Assembly (NCBI GenBank): GCA_964019055.1
Contig: OZ025216.1
Coordinates: forward strand, 3,346,501 to 3,410,500
Direction: 5' to 3'
From: Anthopleura xanthogrammica
Taxonomy: Eukaryota; Cnidaria; Anthozoa; Actiniaria; Actiniidae
DNA length: 64,000 bases
Below are positions 1 through 11,323 of the stretch, piece after piece. How positions within the stretch are numbered: position 1 is the stretch's first letter; every line of letters begins with the position of its first letter. Both the position numbers and the translations under genes were made by a program. The notes below the pieces were generated by a model. The model worked only from the letters and a program-made list of their open reading frames with translations, was not told where the DNA came from and did no database searches.

Positions 1-6
1 TTTTGG

Positions 7-1146
7 ATGGCTTTTTCGAATGTGACCAGCGTCACTGGACATCTGTCTACTCCAACCATGTCTTTAAATACAACGGTTGTCGTCAATAATGCATCTTTTT
101 CCGAAAACATGCCAGAAACTGTTTCTATAAAGATCGTTAAGGTAATGATGTACTGCATCCTATTTGTAGTCTCATTCACTGGTAACCTGCTTATTGTCTG
201 GGCAACTAGTAGAGACATTAGACTGAGAAGTACGACCAATATTCTGATTGCCAACATGGCGGTCAGTGACCTTCTCGTTCCTTTATTGGCAGTGCCAAGA
301 CACATCGTGGACATCATCTTCTACAAAGATATTTGGCTGATTGACGGTGACTTTGGACTTGCTCTTTGTAAGCTACTGTCTTACCTGGAACAACTTTCTT
401 TGGGTGTTTCGATTTACAGTTGTGTGTTTATTGCTCTCGATCGCTTCTACGCTGTAGTTCATCCATTCAGAGGAGGTTTGAGCAGAGAAAAACTCAAGTA
501 CATCATCCCAGGGATCTGGATGTTTTCGATGGCCATGTTTTCCGCTTATTTTTTTTCTTTTACGCTTGTGAAAACAGAAGACTCGACAAAATGCGTCCTT
601 GAGTTTACAAGAATTGGTTTTACAACAATCCTACACTATGAGATTTATTTGTCCATTATTTTTGCGCTGAATTTTGGAATCCCATTACCTATCATCTCTT
701 TCCTCTATTTGCGTATCGCTCTCAAGCTCCGACAAACTGCAGTACCAGGGCAAGCAGGAAACACTTCATGTGTGAGGGCGCGTCAAAACAAAAATGCCCT
801 CAAAATGTCCGCCGTTATTGTCAGCCTTTTCTTTCTAAGCTATGTACCTTTTACAGTAGTCATTTTCCTGTTACTATTTGGAAACCTTGGTCATTTAAAA
901 CCTACTGCCTTCAACGATTTGGTTTTCTCATTGACATTCATTGCAGAATCGAGCTGCTCCTACAACTTCTTTATCTATTTGGTGTTCACTAAAGTTTATC
1001 GACAGAATTTCAAAAACTTGTTTTCCAAATGTACCTGCGTCAATCCTTGTTCAGGAAGATTTCGCACCAATTCTTTTGCTCTTGAGAATGTGCCACCAGC
1101 TGAACTGGGAAAAGTGAACGTGATTGCGATAAATGACCTTAACTAA
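7..1146 (+). CDS. Rhodopsin-class (class A) GPCR, tandem copy 1, single exon
   Basis: A 379-residue seven-transmembrane receptor, probably at the plasma membrane and coupled to G proteins; the ligand is unknown. The extracellular N-terminus (about 1-40) has several N-glycosylation sequons (NVTS, NTT, NAS). TM1 has the family GNLLIVWA stretch, TM2 carries the NMAVSDLLVP block, and a Cys before TM3 (ALCKL) pairs with the ECL2 Cys (STKC). The DRY motif reads DRF (ALDRFYAV), the TM6 CWxP reads SYVP, and the TM7 NPxxY reads NFFIY. The cytosolic tail has a Cys cluster (KCTCVNPC) that could be palmitoylated. The start lies 6 bases inside the window; the matching ATG and TTTTGG context in copy 3 supports it, but the promoter is out of view. 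The overall look is of a peptide or amine type receptor, but subfamily cannot be assigned from sequence alone. Confidence 0.93.
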   Translation: MAFSNVTSVTGHLSTPTMSLNTTVVVNNASFSENMPETVSIKIVKVMMYCILFVVSFTGNLLIVWATSRDIRLRSTTNILIANMAVSDLLVPLLAVPRHIVDIIFYKDIWLIDGDFGLALCKLLSYLEQLSLGVSIYSCVFIALDRFYAVVHPFRGGLSREKLKYIIPGIWMFSMAMFSAYFFSFTLVKTEDSTKCVLEFTRIGFTTILHYEIYLSIIFALNFGIPLPIISFLYLRIALKLRQTAVPGQAGNTSCVRARQNKNALKMSAVIVSLFFLSYVPFTVVIFLLLFGNLGHLKPTAFNDLVFSLTFIAESSCSYNFFIYLVFTKVYRQNFKNLFSKCTCVNPCSGRFRTNSFALENVPPAELGKVNVIAINDLN

Positions 1147-1977
1147 CTAGAATATTTTTTGACACTCACTCAGCTACTGGTGTATAGGGGTAAACGTCTA
1201 ACAAGGCCGGAGAAATACGCTTCCTCTCGATCCTCAGGCACGACTAACAATATGTCATTCTCTTAAGTATTATTTCTTTGCATGTTCTAAAATAATGCTT
1301 GAGAAGCTAGTAAGATGGGTTAATATGGATGCGACTCGAATATAGAATCTTGTTTATGAAGTGTTATTGCTAAGGTTATTCCTAGAGTGACTCTTACAGT
1401 TAGTGATAGTCAGTTAGTTCAGAATTTTGGAGCTCGTATTGTTTTGGGGCTCCTTAAGTTTGATGATATTTTCACTTTAAATTTGGCTAAACATTAACTC
1501 GTACTATTACTTCACTAGCCCAAATACCAATCCATAATATGAATGAGCCTGGCCATCAAATTGCCTTAGTTTTGCTTCGTGCCACGTATAATCGGCGCAG
1601 AATTTCGACAATATTGTGCGATTTTGAAAAATATGGATAAAAATTCTTGAACTTTTAAATGTTATTTTTGAAAATAGTTTTCATGACAATCTCAAAAGGG
1701 TTCTTTTGGATTTTTTGCCAAGTTTTTCGGATTCTCGACTCTTACAGACACTCTTTCGTAAGGAAAAGCACGGAGAGTGTACACTGCTAATGTGTCGTCT
1801 GTCATCGCTTCGGTCTGCGAGATAAACAGCTCATGGAAATATTGTGATGTTTAATTTTTTGTGCTTGGAATTAATTTTAAAAAGACTGATGTAAATATTT
1901 GTTTATCACAAGTTAATTTTCTCGGAAAAAATTTCGAGCTCCTTGAAAGTTGCCTTAACAATCAAGTTATATAAAAA
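1147..1977. repeat. Segmental duplication, 3' flank of GPCR copy 1 (partner 7507-8337)
   Basis: This non-coding flank is nearly the same as the flank of GPCR copy 3. Shared blocks include CTCACTCAGCTACTGGTGTA after the stop and the CGGAGAGTGTACACTGCTAA block near 1770 and 8130. A 16-base difference (about 7962-7977 present, missing near 1594) and scattered substitutions separate the two. Similarity ends near 1977 and 8337. A weaker version follows copy 2 (5212-5530). It marks the unit of tandem duplication and may include 3' UTR. Confidence 0.88.
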
Positions 1978-3180
1978 ATGTTGATAATTTAGTTCCTGAT
2001 TATCTTGGTGATAAGTTTGTTTTACGCTAACATATAGACACTATAACCACCTTGAATGCAATTAACATTGAGTTAGACTTCCGTCGTTTTCGTCTCGCAA
2101 CAGCACAGGGGTCCTTTTTCCTATCGAGGGGATGTCTATCGAGGGTGTAAGCTGTGGAGCAGTTTGAGTATTGATCTAAATATGAATGGGCAGTGTGACC
2201 ATCTTTAAAGTGCTACTACGATCAAATTTTAATGTCTCCAATTGTTACTATCTTACGACATGTTAAAGTACTTTCCAAAAGAAGAAAACTAGCGTTTACC
2301 ATTTCTTGTTAGCATTGTTAGTTCGCGAGATATTCAAATTTGAAGTTTATGCTAATAATGACTTTGATGAGTCATATTCTCAACTCACAGTTTTCTTCAA
2401 TATAGATGTTAGTTTATTTCTGAGAGTAATTGATGAATGTCATTTAAACTTTGCAGTATACTTTTATTCAAAGCATGTAACATGAAAAAGGACAAACTAT
2501 GGTTGCTATGACAACTTACTGGTGTCCAGGCCCATAACAACATTTTTGGCAACATTTTGCAATTCCCTATGACTAAAACAGATATTTTAATCAAGCTTCA
2601 TTTGATACCCTATATTTAAAAAGGTACAAATGTCAAAAACTCGAATTTTAGGTAGGGTTGGCCTGGAACCGAGGCTGTTGCTATGACAACTGATTTGTAT
2701 AGTTAATTTTGAAGAACAGCTAGAATACTATAATGCTGCTCAATATATTTGATTGTTTTTGATTGAAATTAGGCTGAGATATAGTTCATCGTAATCCTAG
2801 GCTGGGCAAGTATTAAGAATATGACGTCATCAGGAACAAGGCCGCCATTTTTAAAACTCCAATATCTTTTGAAGGAAAAAAGATATTTGAAAAAGGAAAG
2901 GGACTTTTCACTTCACTATCAAAGGTCTTTCAATCCATGCATAAAAACCGCAAGTCAAAAATTTGATTATAGTAGCACTTTTTAAAAACAGATCGAGAAC
3001 AGTTAGTTTTCAATTAATGTATTTTATGTATATATTTTCTTTACTAAATAACGTACTTTAATGTACTTTAATGTATTTATATATATCTAATCCTGTAATA
3101 TTTATATATTTTCATGTTTATATTATTATGTGGATGATGGCTAGTGAACACTAGCGTGGACTGCGTCGGTGTTTCTAATG

Positions 3181-3317
3181 AAACAGTTATCGTAGATTAA
3201 TAAATTTTACACCGTAGTGAAAATAGGAACTGACGTTTCCGACGAAGGACTAACGTCCGAAACGTCAGTTCCTATTTTCACTACGGTGTAAAATTTATTA
3301 ATCTACGATAACTGTTT
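3181..3317. repeat. Near-perfect 64-bp inverted repeat (hairpin element)
   Basis: Positions 3181-3239 and 3259-3317 are exact reverse complements (59 bases). With one mismatch the arms extend inwards to 3244 and 3254, leaving a 9-base loop. The inner part reads GACGTTTC ... GAAACGTC. This looks like a foldback or MITE copy. It lies between GPCR copies 1 and 2 and has no coding potential. Confidence 0.9.
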
Positions 3318-3474
3318 ATATTATCATTGTTAGTAATTATTGTTAGTATTTATTGTATTATATCGCATTTTTATTTATTACATTATGATATTGTGACTGA
3401 TCATGAAAAAGGTCAAATTGGTAGCTACAATAAAGACGTATATATATGTACTATTCTAGATGAATTTTAGCCTG

Positions 3475-4074
3475 AATAAATTGTCCGTAGACATACTCAC
3501 GAAGGACAACTGCCTTTGCAAATGTCAAGGAGTTATCAATGACCATCTTAGACTTTTTCAGGGACTTTTCAAGTGCATTTAAAAAATCGTTTCAAATTCT
3601 AGGACTTTTCAAGGAGTTTTACGCTTTCATTTCAATATTAAAACTTTACTGCTTTTAAAACTATTTTATTTGGCCCTCGAATTACAGGTGTGTAGAAAAC
3701 GTAGAGCTTTGAGTATTTCAAGAGGTTTATTTCATGTATTGTACTTCTTTTCTATATCGAATATTCATGACTGATTCAAGTCAATAGTCATGACTATACC
3801 CATGTCCACATCATGTCCAACTGACAGTTCTTAAAAAACTTCGAACTTGTTTTACCTACACCACTATCTACGTCATGCTCATAGGAACCAGGTGCACTAG
3901 TCTTTAAGTTTATCCGTCTGGGGATGCCAAGGCTGCCCGACTTTTATGTTCTTACTTAGCGGAAAAAAGGTAAGGAGAAGAACTTTAGGTGATCCTGAAG
4001 CCACATTCAGGCCGGTAACTTTTACTAGAATCAAGAATCCATACGAGAAGAAACGAAAAGGAAACGATTTTTGA
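3475..4074. repeat. Upstream flank of GPCR copy 2, shared with copies 3 and 4
   Basis: Sequence near 3495-3760 (TTTGCAAATGTCAAGGAGTTATC onward, then GGCCCTCGAATTACAGGTGT) is related to 5655-5890 before copy 3 and in part to 10465-10545 before copy 4. It is probably the promoter-side part of the duplicated unit. I do not see a clear TATA box at a fixed distance. Confidence 0.65.
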
Positions 4075-5211
4075 ATGGCACTTTCAAATGTGACCAGCGT
4101 CACTGGGCATCTCTCTACTCCCAACATGTCTTTAAATACAACGGTTCTCATGGCTAATGCGACTTTTTCCGAATTTCAAGACACTCTTCCTAAAAAGATT
4201 ATTAAGGTAATGATGTACTGTATCCTTCTTGTAGTCTCATTCACTGGTAACCTGCTTATTGTCTGGGCAACAAGTAGAGACATTCGACTGAGAAGTACCA
4301 CCAATATTTTGATTTCCAACATGGCGGTCAGTGATCTTCTCGTTCCTTTATTGGCGGCACCAAGACACATCGTTTATATCATATTCTACAACAATATTTG
4401 GCTGATTGACGGTGACTTTGGACTTGCTCTTTGTAAGCTTGCACATTACCTGCAAGACGTTTCTTTGGGTGTTTCGATTAACAGCTGTGTATTTATTGCT
4501 CTCGATCGCTTCTACGCTGTAGTTCATCCACTCAGAGGAGGTTTGAGCAGAGGAAAACTCAAGTACATCATCCCAGGGATCTGGATGTTTTCGATGGCCA
4601 TGTTTTCCGTACATTTTGTTACTTTTACGCTTGTGAAAACAGGAGACTCGACAAAATGCGTCCTTGACTTAACAAGAATTGGTGTTACAATAATCCTACA
4701 CTCAAGAATTTATAATTATATAATAGTTGCCCTAAGTTTTGGAATCCCATTACCTATCATCTCTTTCCTCTATTTACGTATCGGTCTCAAGCTCCGACAA
4801 ACTGTAGTACCAGGGCAAGCAGGAAACACTTCATCTGTGAGGGAGCGTCAAAACAGGAATGCCGTCAAAATGTCCGCCGTTATTATCAGCCTTTTATACC
4901 TAAGCTTTGTACCTATTACAGTGGTGGTTTTCCTGTTGCATTTTGGAAACCTTGATAACTTATCACCGACTGCCTTCAACGATTTGTTTTTCTCAGTGAT
5001 TTTCATTGGAGAATCGAGTTGCTCCTACAACTTCTTCATGTATTTGATGTTCACTAAAGTTTATCGTCAGAATTTCAAAAACTTGTTTTCCAAATGTACC
5101 TGCGTCAATCCTTGTTCAGGAAGATTCCGCACCAATTCTTTTGCTCTTGAGAATGTGCCACGAGCTGAACTGGGAAAAGTGAACGTGATTGCGATAAATG
5201 ACATTAATTAA
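4075..5211 (+). CDS. Rhodopsin-class GPCR, tandem copy 2, single exon
   Basis: A 378-residue paralogue of the receptor at 7-1146 with the same order of elements: glycosylated N-terminus, GNLLIVWA in TM1, SDLLVP in TM2, DRF after TM3, and tail Cys cluster. TM6 reads LSFVP in place of CWxP and TM7 reads NFFMY in place of NPxxY. The ATG at 4075 aligns with the starts of copies 1 and 3. TM4 to TM5 and ECL2 differ most from the other copies (for example GVTIILHSRIYNYI), while the last 60 codons are nearly identical. Its 5' flank (about 3485-4074) is related to the flanks of copies 3 and 4, so the duplicated unit included upstream DNA. Ligand unknown. Confidence 0.93.
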   Translation: MALSNVTSVTGHLSTPNMSLNTTVLMANATFSEFQDTLPKKIIKVMMYCILLVVSFTGNLLIVWATSRDIRLRSTTNILISNMAVSDLLVPLLAAPRHIVYIIFYNNIWLIDGDFGLALCKLAHYLQDVSLGVSINSCVFIALDRFYAVVHPLRGGLSRGKLKYIIPGIWMFSMAMFSVHFVTFTLVKTGDSTKCVLDLTRIGVTIILHSRIYNYIIVALSFGIPLPIISFLYLRIGLKLRQTVVPGQAGNTSSVRERQNRNAVKMSAVIISLLYLSFVPITVVVFLLHFGNLDNLSPTAFNDLFFSVIFIGESSCSYNFFMYLMFTKVYRQNFKNLFSKCTCVNPCSGRFRTNSFALENVPRAELGKVNVIAINDIN

Positions 5212-6363
5212 CTAGAATGTTGTATGACACTCACTCAGCTACTGGTGTATAGGGTAAACGTCTAACAAGGCCGGAGAAATAAGCTTCCTCTCGATCCTCA
5301 GGCACAACTAACAACATGTCATTCTCTTAAGTAATATTTCTTTGTTCTAACGTAATGCTTGAGAAGCCGGTGACCAGTTATACTGATTATTAGTGCCACT
5401 CCAACAAAGAATCTTGTTTATAAAGTTTCATTCAGTTGCTAAGGTTATTCCTAGTGACTGTTGCCATTTGACAGCCGGTTAGTTCAGAATTTTGGAGCTC
5501 GTATTGTGTTGGGGCTCCGAATGTTTGATCACTTTTCTTCAGGTTTAAAATCTGTTAATTAGTGCCTGTTACTAACAAACTTATTGGTCTTTAAATGTAT
5601 GTGCTGTTTGGGATTAATGGGGGAAATGGAAAACGATTCTCCCTGGGTGTTCTTTTGAGAAAGAACTGCATTTGCAAATCGCAAGGTGTTATCAATGATC
5701 ATCTTAGAATTTTTTCAGGAACTTTTCAAGTGAACATGAAAAATGGATTTCAAATTCCAAGAGTTTTCAAGGAGTTTTACGCCTTCATCCCAATATTAAA
5801 ACTTTAGTGCTTTTATAACTATTATGTTTGGCCCTCGAATTATAGGTGTGTAGAAAACGTAGAGCTTTGAGTATTTCAAGAGGTTTATTTCATGAATTGA
5901 ACTTCTTTTCTATATTGAATATTTATGAATGAAAATAGACAGAACTTCCATGTCCATCAGTTTCATGTCAACCTTACACAACCTTACTCATTCGATGTTA
6001 TTTCAAAATACGCCACTCTAAGACTGGATAAAATCATTTCTACGTCATGTTTGTTAATTTTACTTGTTCCTTTTTTATACTTTTTTTAAAAGTCTTTTTC
6101 TCTTCGTATTGGTCGTTGGAGTGCCACACGAGTCATGTTTGGGCCCTAGAACCATCTGTACTCGACATTACCTAAGATCATCTATTATTCATCGGGTGAA
6201 GTTACTCATATGCTCATTAAAACCAGGTACACTGGACTAAACTTATTAGTCTAGGGATATCAAGGCTGCTCGAGTTTCATGTTCTTACTTATCAGATAAA
6301 AAGGCAAGTAGAAGAACTTTAGGCTCTAGAATCCACACGAAAAGAAAAGAAAAACATTTTTGG
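5212..6363. other. Intergenic region between GPCR copies 2 and 3
   Basis: It contains a diverged copy of the shared 3' flank (5212-5530), a shared upstream block (5640-5900) and, at about 6107-6180, a decayed reverse-transcriptase-like stretch (VGVPHESCLGP in translation) that matches a better one at 10640-10690. No intact gene is seen. Confidence 0.6.
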
Positions 6364-7506
6364 ATGGCTTTTTCAAATATGACCAGCGTCACTGGACATC
6401 TCTCTACTCCCAACATGTCTTTAAATACAACGGTTGTCCTGAATAATGCGTCTTTTTCCGAAAACATGCAAGAAACTGTTCCTAAAAAGATCGTTAAGGT
6501 AATGATGTACTGCATCCTATTTGTAGTCTCATTTACTGGTAACCTGCTTATTGTCTGGGCAACAAGTAGAGACATTCGACTCAGAAGTACGACCAATATT
6601 CTGATTGCCAACATGGCGGTCAGTGATCTTCTTGTTCCTTTATTCTCGATGCCAAGACATATCGTATATATTATTTTCTACAACAATTTTTGGCTGATTG
6701 ACGGTGACTTTGGACTTGCTCTTTGTAAGCTAGCACCTTATCTGCAAGACGTTTCTGTGGCTGTTTCGATTTACAGTTGTTTGTTTATTGCTCTCGATCG
6801 CTTTTACGCTGTAGTTCATCCACTCAGAGGAGGTTTGAGCAGAGGAAAACTCAAGTACATCATCCCAGGGATCTGGATGTTTCCGATGGCCACGTTATCC
6901 CATTATTTTGTTACTTTTACTCTTGTAAAGACAAGAGACTCGACAAAATGCATCCAGGATTTTAGAAGAATTGGTTTTACAAGAACCCTACACTTAAGGA
7001 TTTATTTTTCCATTAATTTTGCGCTGAATGTTGGTATCCCATTACTTATGATCTTGTTCCTTTACTTTCGTATCGCTCTCAAGCTCCGACGAACTGTAGT
7101 ACCAGGACAGGCAGGAAATACTTTATCTGTGAGGGAGCGTCAAAACAAGAATGCCCTTAAATTGTCCGCCGTTATTGTCAGCCTTTTCTTCCTTAGCTGG
7201 TTGCCTGTAACAATAAGTTTATTTCTATATGTTTTAGATGGAAAACTTGATAACCTAACACCGACTGCATTGAACGATTTACGTTTTTCAGTGGTTTTCA
7301 TTGCAGAATCGAGTTGCTCCTACAACTTCTTCATCTATTTGGTGTTCACTAAAGTTTATCGACAGAATTTCAAAAACTTGTTTTCCAAATGTACCTGCGT
7401 GAATCCTTGTTCAGGAAGATTCCGCACCAATTCTTTTGCTCTTGAGAATGTGCCACCAGTTGAACTCGGAGATGTCAAAGTGATTGCGATAAATGACCTT
7501 ATTTAA
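6364..7506 (+). CDS. Rhodopsin-class GPCR, tandem copy 3, single exon
   Basis: A 380-residue paralogue, closest to copy 1 at the N-terminus and in the 3' flank. The ECL2 Cys (STKC) and the Cys before TM3 are present. The DRY position is DRF, TM6 reads LSWLP (the only copy keeping Trp, with Cys replaced by Ser), and TM7 reads NFFIY. Substitutions concentrate in TM4 to ECL2 and ECL3 (VLDGKLDNLTP). The 3' flank to about 8337 is almost the same as that of copy 1, pointing to a recent segmental duplication. An AATAAA-like hexamer lies about 70 bases after the stop and could be a poly(A) signal. Ligand and coupling are unknown. Confidence 0.93.
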   Translation: MAFSNMTSVTGHLSTPNMSLNTTVVLNNASFSENMQETVPKKIVKVMMYCILFVVSFTGNLLIVWATSRDIRLRSTTNILIANMAVSDLLVPLFSMPRHIVYIIFYNNFWLIDGDFGLALCKLAPYLQDVSVAVSIYSCLFIALDRFYAVVHPLRGGLSRGKLKYIIPGIWMFPMATLSHYFVTFTLVKTRDSTKCIQDFRRIGFTRTLHLRIYFSINFALNVGIPLLMILFLYFRIALKLRRTVVPGQAGNTLSVRERQNKNALKLSAVIVSLFFLSWLPVTISLFLYVLDGKLDNLTPTALNDLRFSVVFIAESSCSYNFFIYLVFTKVYRQNFKNLFSKCTCVNPCSGRFRTNSFALENVPPVELGDVKVIAINDLI

Positions 7507-8337
7507 CTAGAATATTGTATGACACTCACTCAGCTACTGGTGTATAGGGGGAAACGCCTAACAAGGCTTGAGAAATAAACTTCTTCTCGTTCGTCAGGCA
7601 CGACTAACAATATGTCCTTCTCTTAAGTATTATTTCTTTGCATGTTCTAAAATAATGCTTGAGAAGCTAGTGAGATGGGTTAATATGGATGCGACTCGAA
7701 TATAGAATCTTGTTTATGAAGTGTTATTGCTAAGGTTATTCCTAGAGTGACTCTTACAGTTAGTGATAGTCAGTTAGTTCAGAATTTTGGGGCTCGTATT
7801 GTTTTGGGGCTCCTTAAGTTTGATGATATTTTCACTTTAAATTTGGCTAAACATTAACTCGTACTATTACTTCACTAGCCCAAATACCAATCCATAATAT
7901 GAATGAGCCGGTCATCAAAACTGCCTTTGCTTTTAGTTTTGCTTCGTGCCACGTATAATCGGCAAAAGGCCCTTATTGGCGCAGAATTTCGACAATATTG
8001 TGCGATTTTGAAAAAATTGATAAACGTTCTTGAACTTTTAAATGTTATTTTTGAAAATAGTTTCCATGTTTTTTTTGCAAAGTTCGCCGGATTCTCGACT
8101 CTTACAGACACTCTTTCGTAAGGAAAAGCACGGAGAGTGTACACTGCTAATGTGTCGTCTGTCATAGCTTCGGTCTGCGAGATAAACAGCTCATGGAAAT
8201 ATTCTAATGTTTAATTTTTTGTGCTTGGAATTAATTTTAAAAAGACTGATGTAAATATTTGTTTATCACAAGTTAATTTTCTCGGAAAAAATTTCGAGCT
8301 CCTTGAAAGTTGCCTTAACAATCAAGTTATATACAAA
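7507..8337. repeat. Segmental duplication, 3' flank of GPCR copy 3 (partner 1147-1977)
   Basis: Second member of the duplicated 3' flank described at 1147-1977. It extends about 830 bases past the stop codon of copy 3 before the two sequences diverge. Confidence 0.88.
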
Positions 8338-8810
8338 ACTAGTTTATATACTACATATAAAATGAACTTACCAGTTTGTCAGTTGAGAAGGAAGTTGGGT
8401 AGAGGACAGACGATCTTCCCGGGTGATCAGTTATGAGGTGTTTGGCTGTTTTTGGATTAATGATCACACTATAAGTGGTAGAGTCTACATTCCATTCTTT
8501 ATCAATATTAATAATAATTACTTTGTAATTATCGACAAGAGTGTCAACAGAACAGAAAGAATAAAACAAAAGATACACTATGGTTAAAGGAAGTGAAATA
8601 ATAAAGATATTGATATGAATACTGAAAGACTATCTTTAACCATCTGCTATTGGGGTTCCCGTGGTTTGGTGGGGTGGGGCGCTGGCATATTATGCGAAGG
8701 AGCTGCGTTGCACCCTGAATTTCAAGGGACACTATATGATCAACCATTTTCAATATCGTATTATGTAAAATGAAAAAAGTGTTAAAACCGCACCTGTCCC
8801 CAACTACCCC

Positions 8811-9097
8811 GCTTAACCTCCCTGATACGAGGGATTTTGCTCGATATTTTTTGTCCCTGGGGTAGAGGGATAGTGGGGACTTAAGTTCACTGACTTACTT
8901 ACATTATGCTATTCCAAGCCGCTAAGTTTTGACATTGCTTGCATGGTCCTGATTTTAACTGGGTTCTACTGGAATCTTTTCTAGACAAAAAAAATCATAG
9001 GTGAGGAAAATGGGGACTTTCATGTCTTAGATGAGCAAAGTCCTCACATCACCCGGGATTCCCCGGATAGGGACAGAAGCAGCTGTTAGAGCTAGCT
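8811..9097. repeat. Dispersed/duplicated block, partner 12919-13168
   Basis: It begins CTTAACCTCCCTGATACGAG and continues through ACTGACTTACTTACAT to GGGACAGAAGCAGCTG. The second copy is at 12919-13168, downstream of GPCR copy 4. The pair has no open frame of note; it is either part of the duplicated GPCR unit or an unclassified repeat. Confidence 0.75.
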
Positions 9098-9109
9098 CGC
9101 CCCCAAGGG

Positions 9110-10460
9110 CCATAATTATTAAACTGAACTGAAGAAGCTATTTGTAATGAACGTCCATTATCATTTGAATAGAAAAAATACTAGACTTTCAAGGTTATTT
9201 TTATGTTACGGCAGCCAGTCTGAAGAATAATTGAGAGGTTTGCAGAACAAGAACACATTTTTTTATCTAATTTCGTCTTAAGATGTTTTTAAATAGGATA
9301 GACTCAAATTACCATAACTGAGAAAAAATTGAAGATCGCTTTGTATTTAATAGCCCAGCAAGATAGAAAAATATAAGGGTGTTAGCAACATGTTCTAGGA
9401 CATGGGATTCGTAACAGCTAACTATGCCAAAATCAATTTTTGACCGCGTTTTAGTCCTGAGAAAACTAACCTGCACATGAACCTTTACTGTTAGCTGTCA
9501 ATCAAATTTTCATTACCCCGCCTCTTTTCTGAATTTGAGTCACTCATCAGAGAGGTTGTTACGCAACTTACCAGTTCTTATTCCGTAATACGAATATTTC
9601 AAAAAAGTTGTGTTGTGAATACTTTTAAAATGCTGTAAAGTACAAAGTTATTGAGGCCCCAGTTGCCACGGGAACGAGAGTCTTATAATCAAAAAGTTTG
9701 TATAAATGCAGAATTCTGCATGAAAAATAACTTTGGCTGTAAACAAATATACACAAACACATTGGCAGTTGTACAGCATAAGAATAACAAGCTTAGACGT
9801 GTTTTTCTTATTTCTTATTGAGTGTTCTTCAATGAACAGGAAGTTTGTGTCAAAGAAACGAGGTTATTTTCTAAATTCTTCAATGTGACGTTGTGTAGAA
9901 CGTTAACCAGCCTTGTTCCAAGTACTCAGTATTATTATATTGCAAGGTAATTTCATGCGCTATGATTGGTCAATAAAATATTCGGTTCATAGCTTAAGGT
10001 ACGGACCGTAAAATGAGATGTGAGTTTTGTTGTGTCATACTTTGTCATACATGCTTTGCTAGTTAGTGATACTTGGCATCAATACTACTTATGATTGAAT
10101 CGACATCATCCCGTCGTAACGAGTGTATGGTTGACTTTGTGGTAGTATTTATTTCTAATAATCATGGTCTCATACACAGGAAAATAGACTTGCATAAAAT
10201 TAAGCCAGTCAGTTAATTCAAGAAATAGTTTAGTTGTCGTGTGAAATTTCTACTAAGGTTTTTCTTTTTCCTTTCGATTTTTTTTCTTTATATTTCCATG
10301 CTTTACATTCTTATATCTAGTACTTCTGATTGTTCATTACAACATGTTAAATATTCATTATTCTTTCTGCCTTAATTATTCTGTATGCCTTTATTATTTA
10401 TGATCAATATTCCGTTTTTTACCTATCTTTGCCAAATTAATACTTTAGTACTTTTATATC
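9110..10460. other. Non-coding stretch between GPCR copies 3 and 4
   Basis: No long frame, RNA gene or clear repeat seen. It is AT-rich with short poly-T tracts near 10258-10300. Confidence 0.5.
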
Positions 10461-10639
10461 AATGATGTTTGGGCCTCGAATTATAGGTGTATAAAAAACA
10501 TAGAGCTTTGGTTATTTCAAGAAGACAGTATATTTCATGCATGTATTGAACTCTTTTTCTATATTCATGAATGATTCAAGATAATAAGCAGAGCCCAATT
10601 GATGATCAAATTAATTTTGTTTATCATGCCCACTTTTCC

Positions 10640-10720
10640 CCCATTGGTATATGGAGTACCACATGGGTCATGCTTGGGCCCTCTAGCTATCTCCACTCGT
10701 AATTACCTAATTTTATATCA
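10640..10720 (+). pseudogene. Decayed LINE reverse-transcriptase remnant upstream of GPCR copy 4
   Basis: Translation in the frame starting at 10599 gives VYGVPHGSCLGPLA. This matches the palm-domain signature GVPQGSxLGPLLF of non-LTR retrotransposon reverse transcriptases, with Gln replaced by His. Only about 15-20 residues are recognisable, and the surrounding frame does not follow the family. A sister remnant lies at about 6107-6180, so the fragment appears to have been present in the ancestral GPCR unit and copied with it. It is non-functional. Confidence 0.6.
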
Positions 10721-11323
10721 AATCTTATATCAAATATGTTATCGTGATATCTTAATTGAAACAGCCAGTTGTTATTTTACCCACACCATTCCAAAACTAA
10801 ATAAAATGATATATCGTATATTGTGAAGTGCTTCACCTTTATAGGATCTATCAATGCCAGAAAAGTAGTATAAAATCAAGAAATTTGGCCAGTCTGCAGC
10901 TATACCCTGGGGATAAAATGGCCGTCAAGCTGTGATAAGTTATTCGTATAATAGTAAAAATCTAACTTGAAGTTGGTCAGTAGTGACTCTACCTATCGCC
11001 TTGTGATATGTTTATGGCCTTCATACTGAGTCTATCATTTTTAGAAAAGTGGTATGAAATCACGAAATTTAGCCAGTCTGCATCTTTACCCTGAGGCTAC
11101 CCTGGGGATAAATAAATGGATAGCTTAGCCCGGCAGTTAGAACAGCGGCATTTTGTCACCCAAGAAAAGCTGTTAGAGGTCTCAAAGGAAGACAAAAATT
11201 TGTCATAATAATGACTAATACTGAAGTAATCGCTTGAAGGACGATGGTAAAATAGATTGCCTGAGCTCAGCCAGCAGATCATTCCATAAAGGAACTACTC
11301 CTTTTATCATCCATGCTCTCACC

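Noticed and set aside
11234..11323. Upstream ATG of GPCR copy 4 as the true start
   Set aside because: The extra 30 residues have no counterpart in the other three copies and add no signal peptide; the aligned Met at 11324 is preferred, though not proven.
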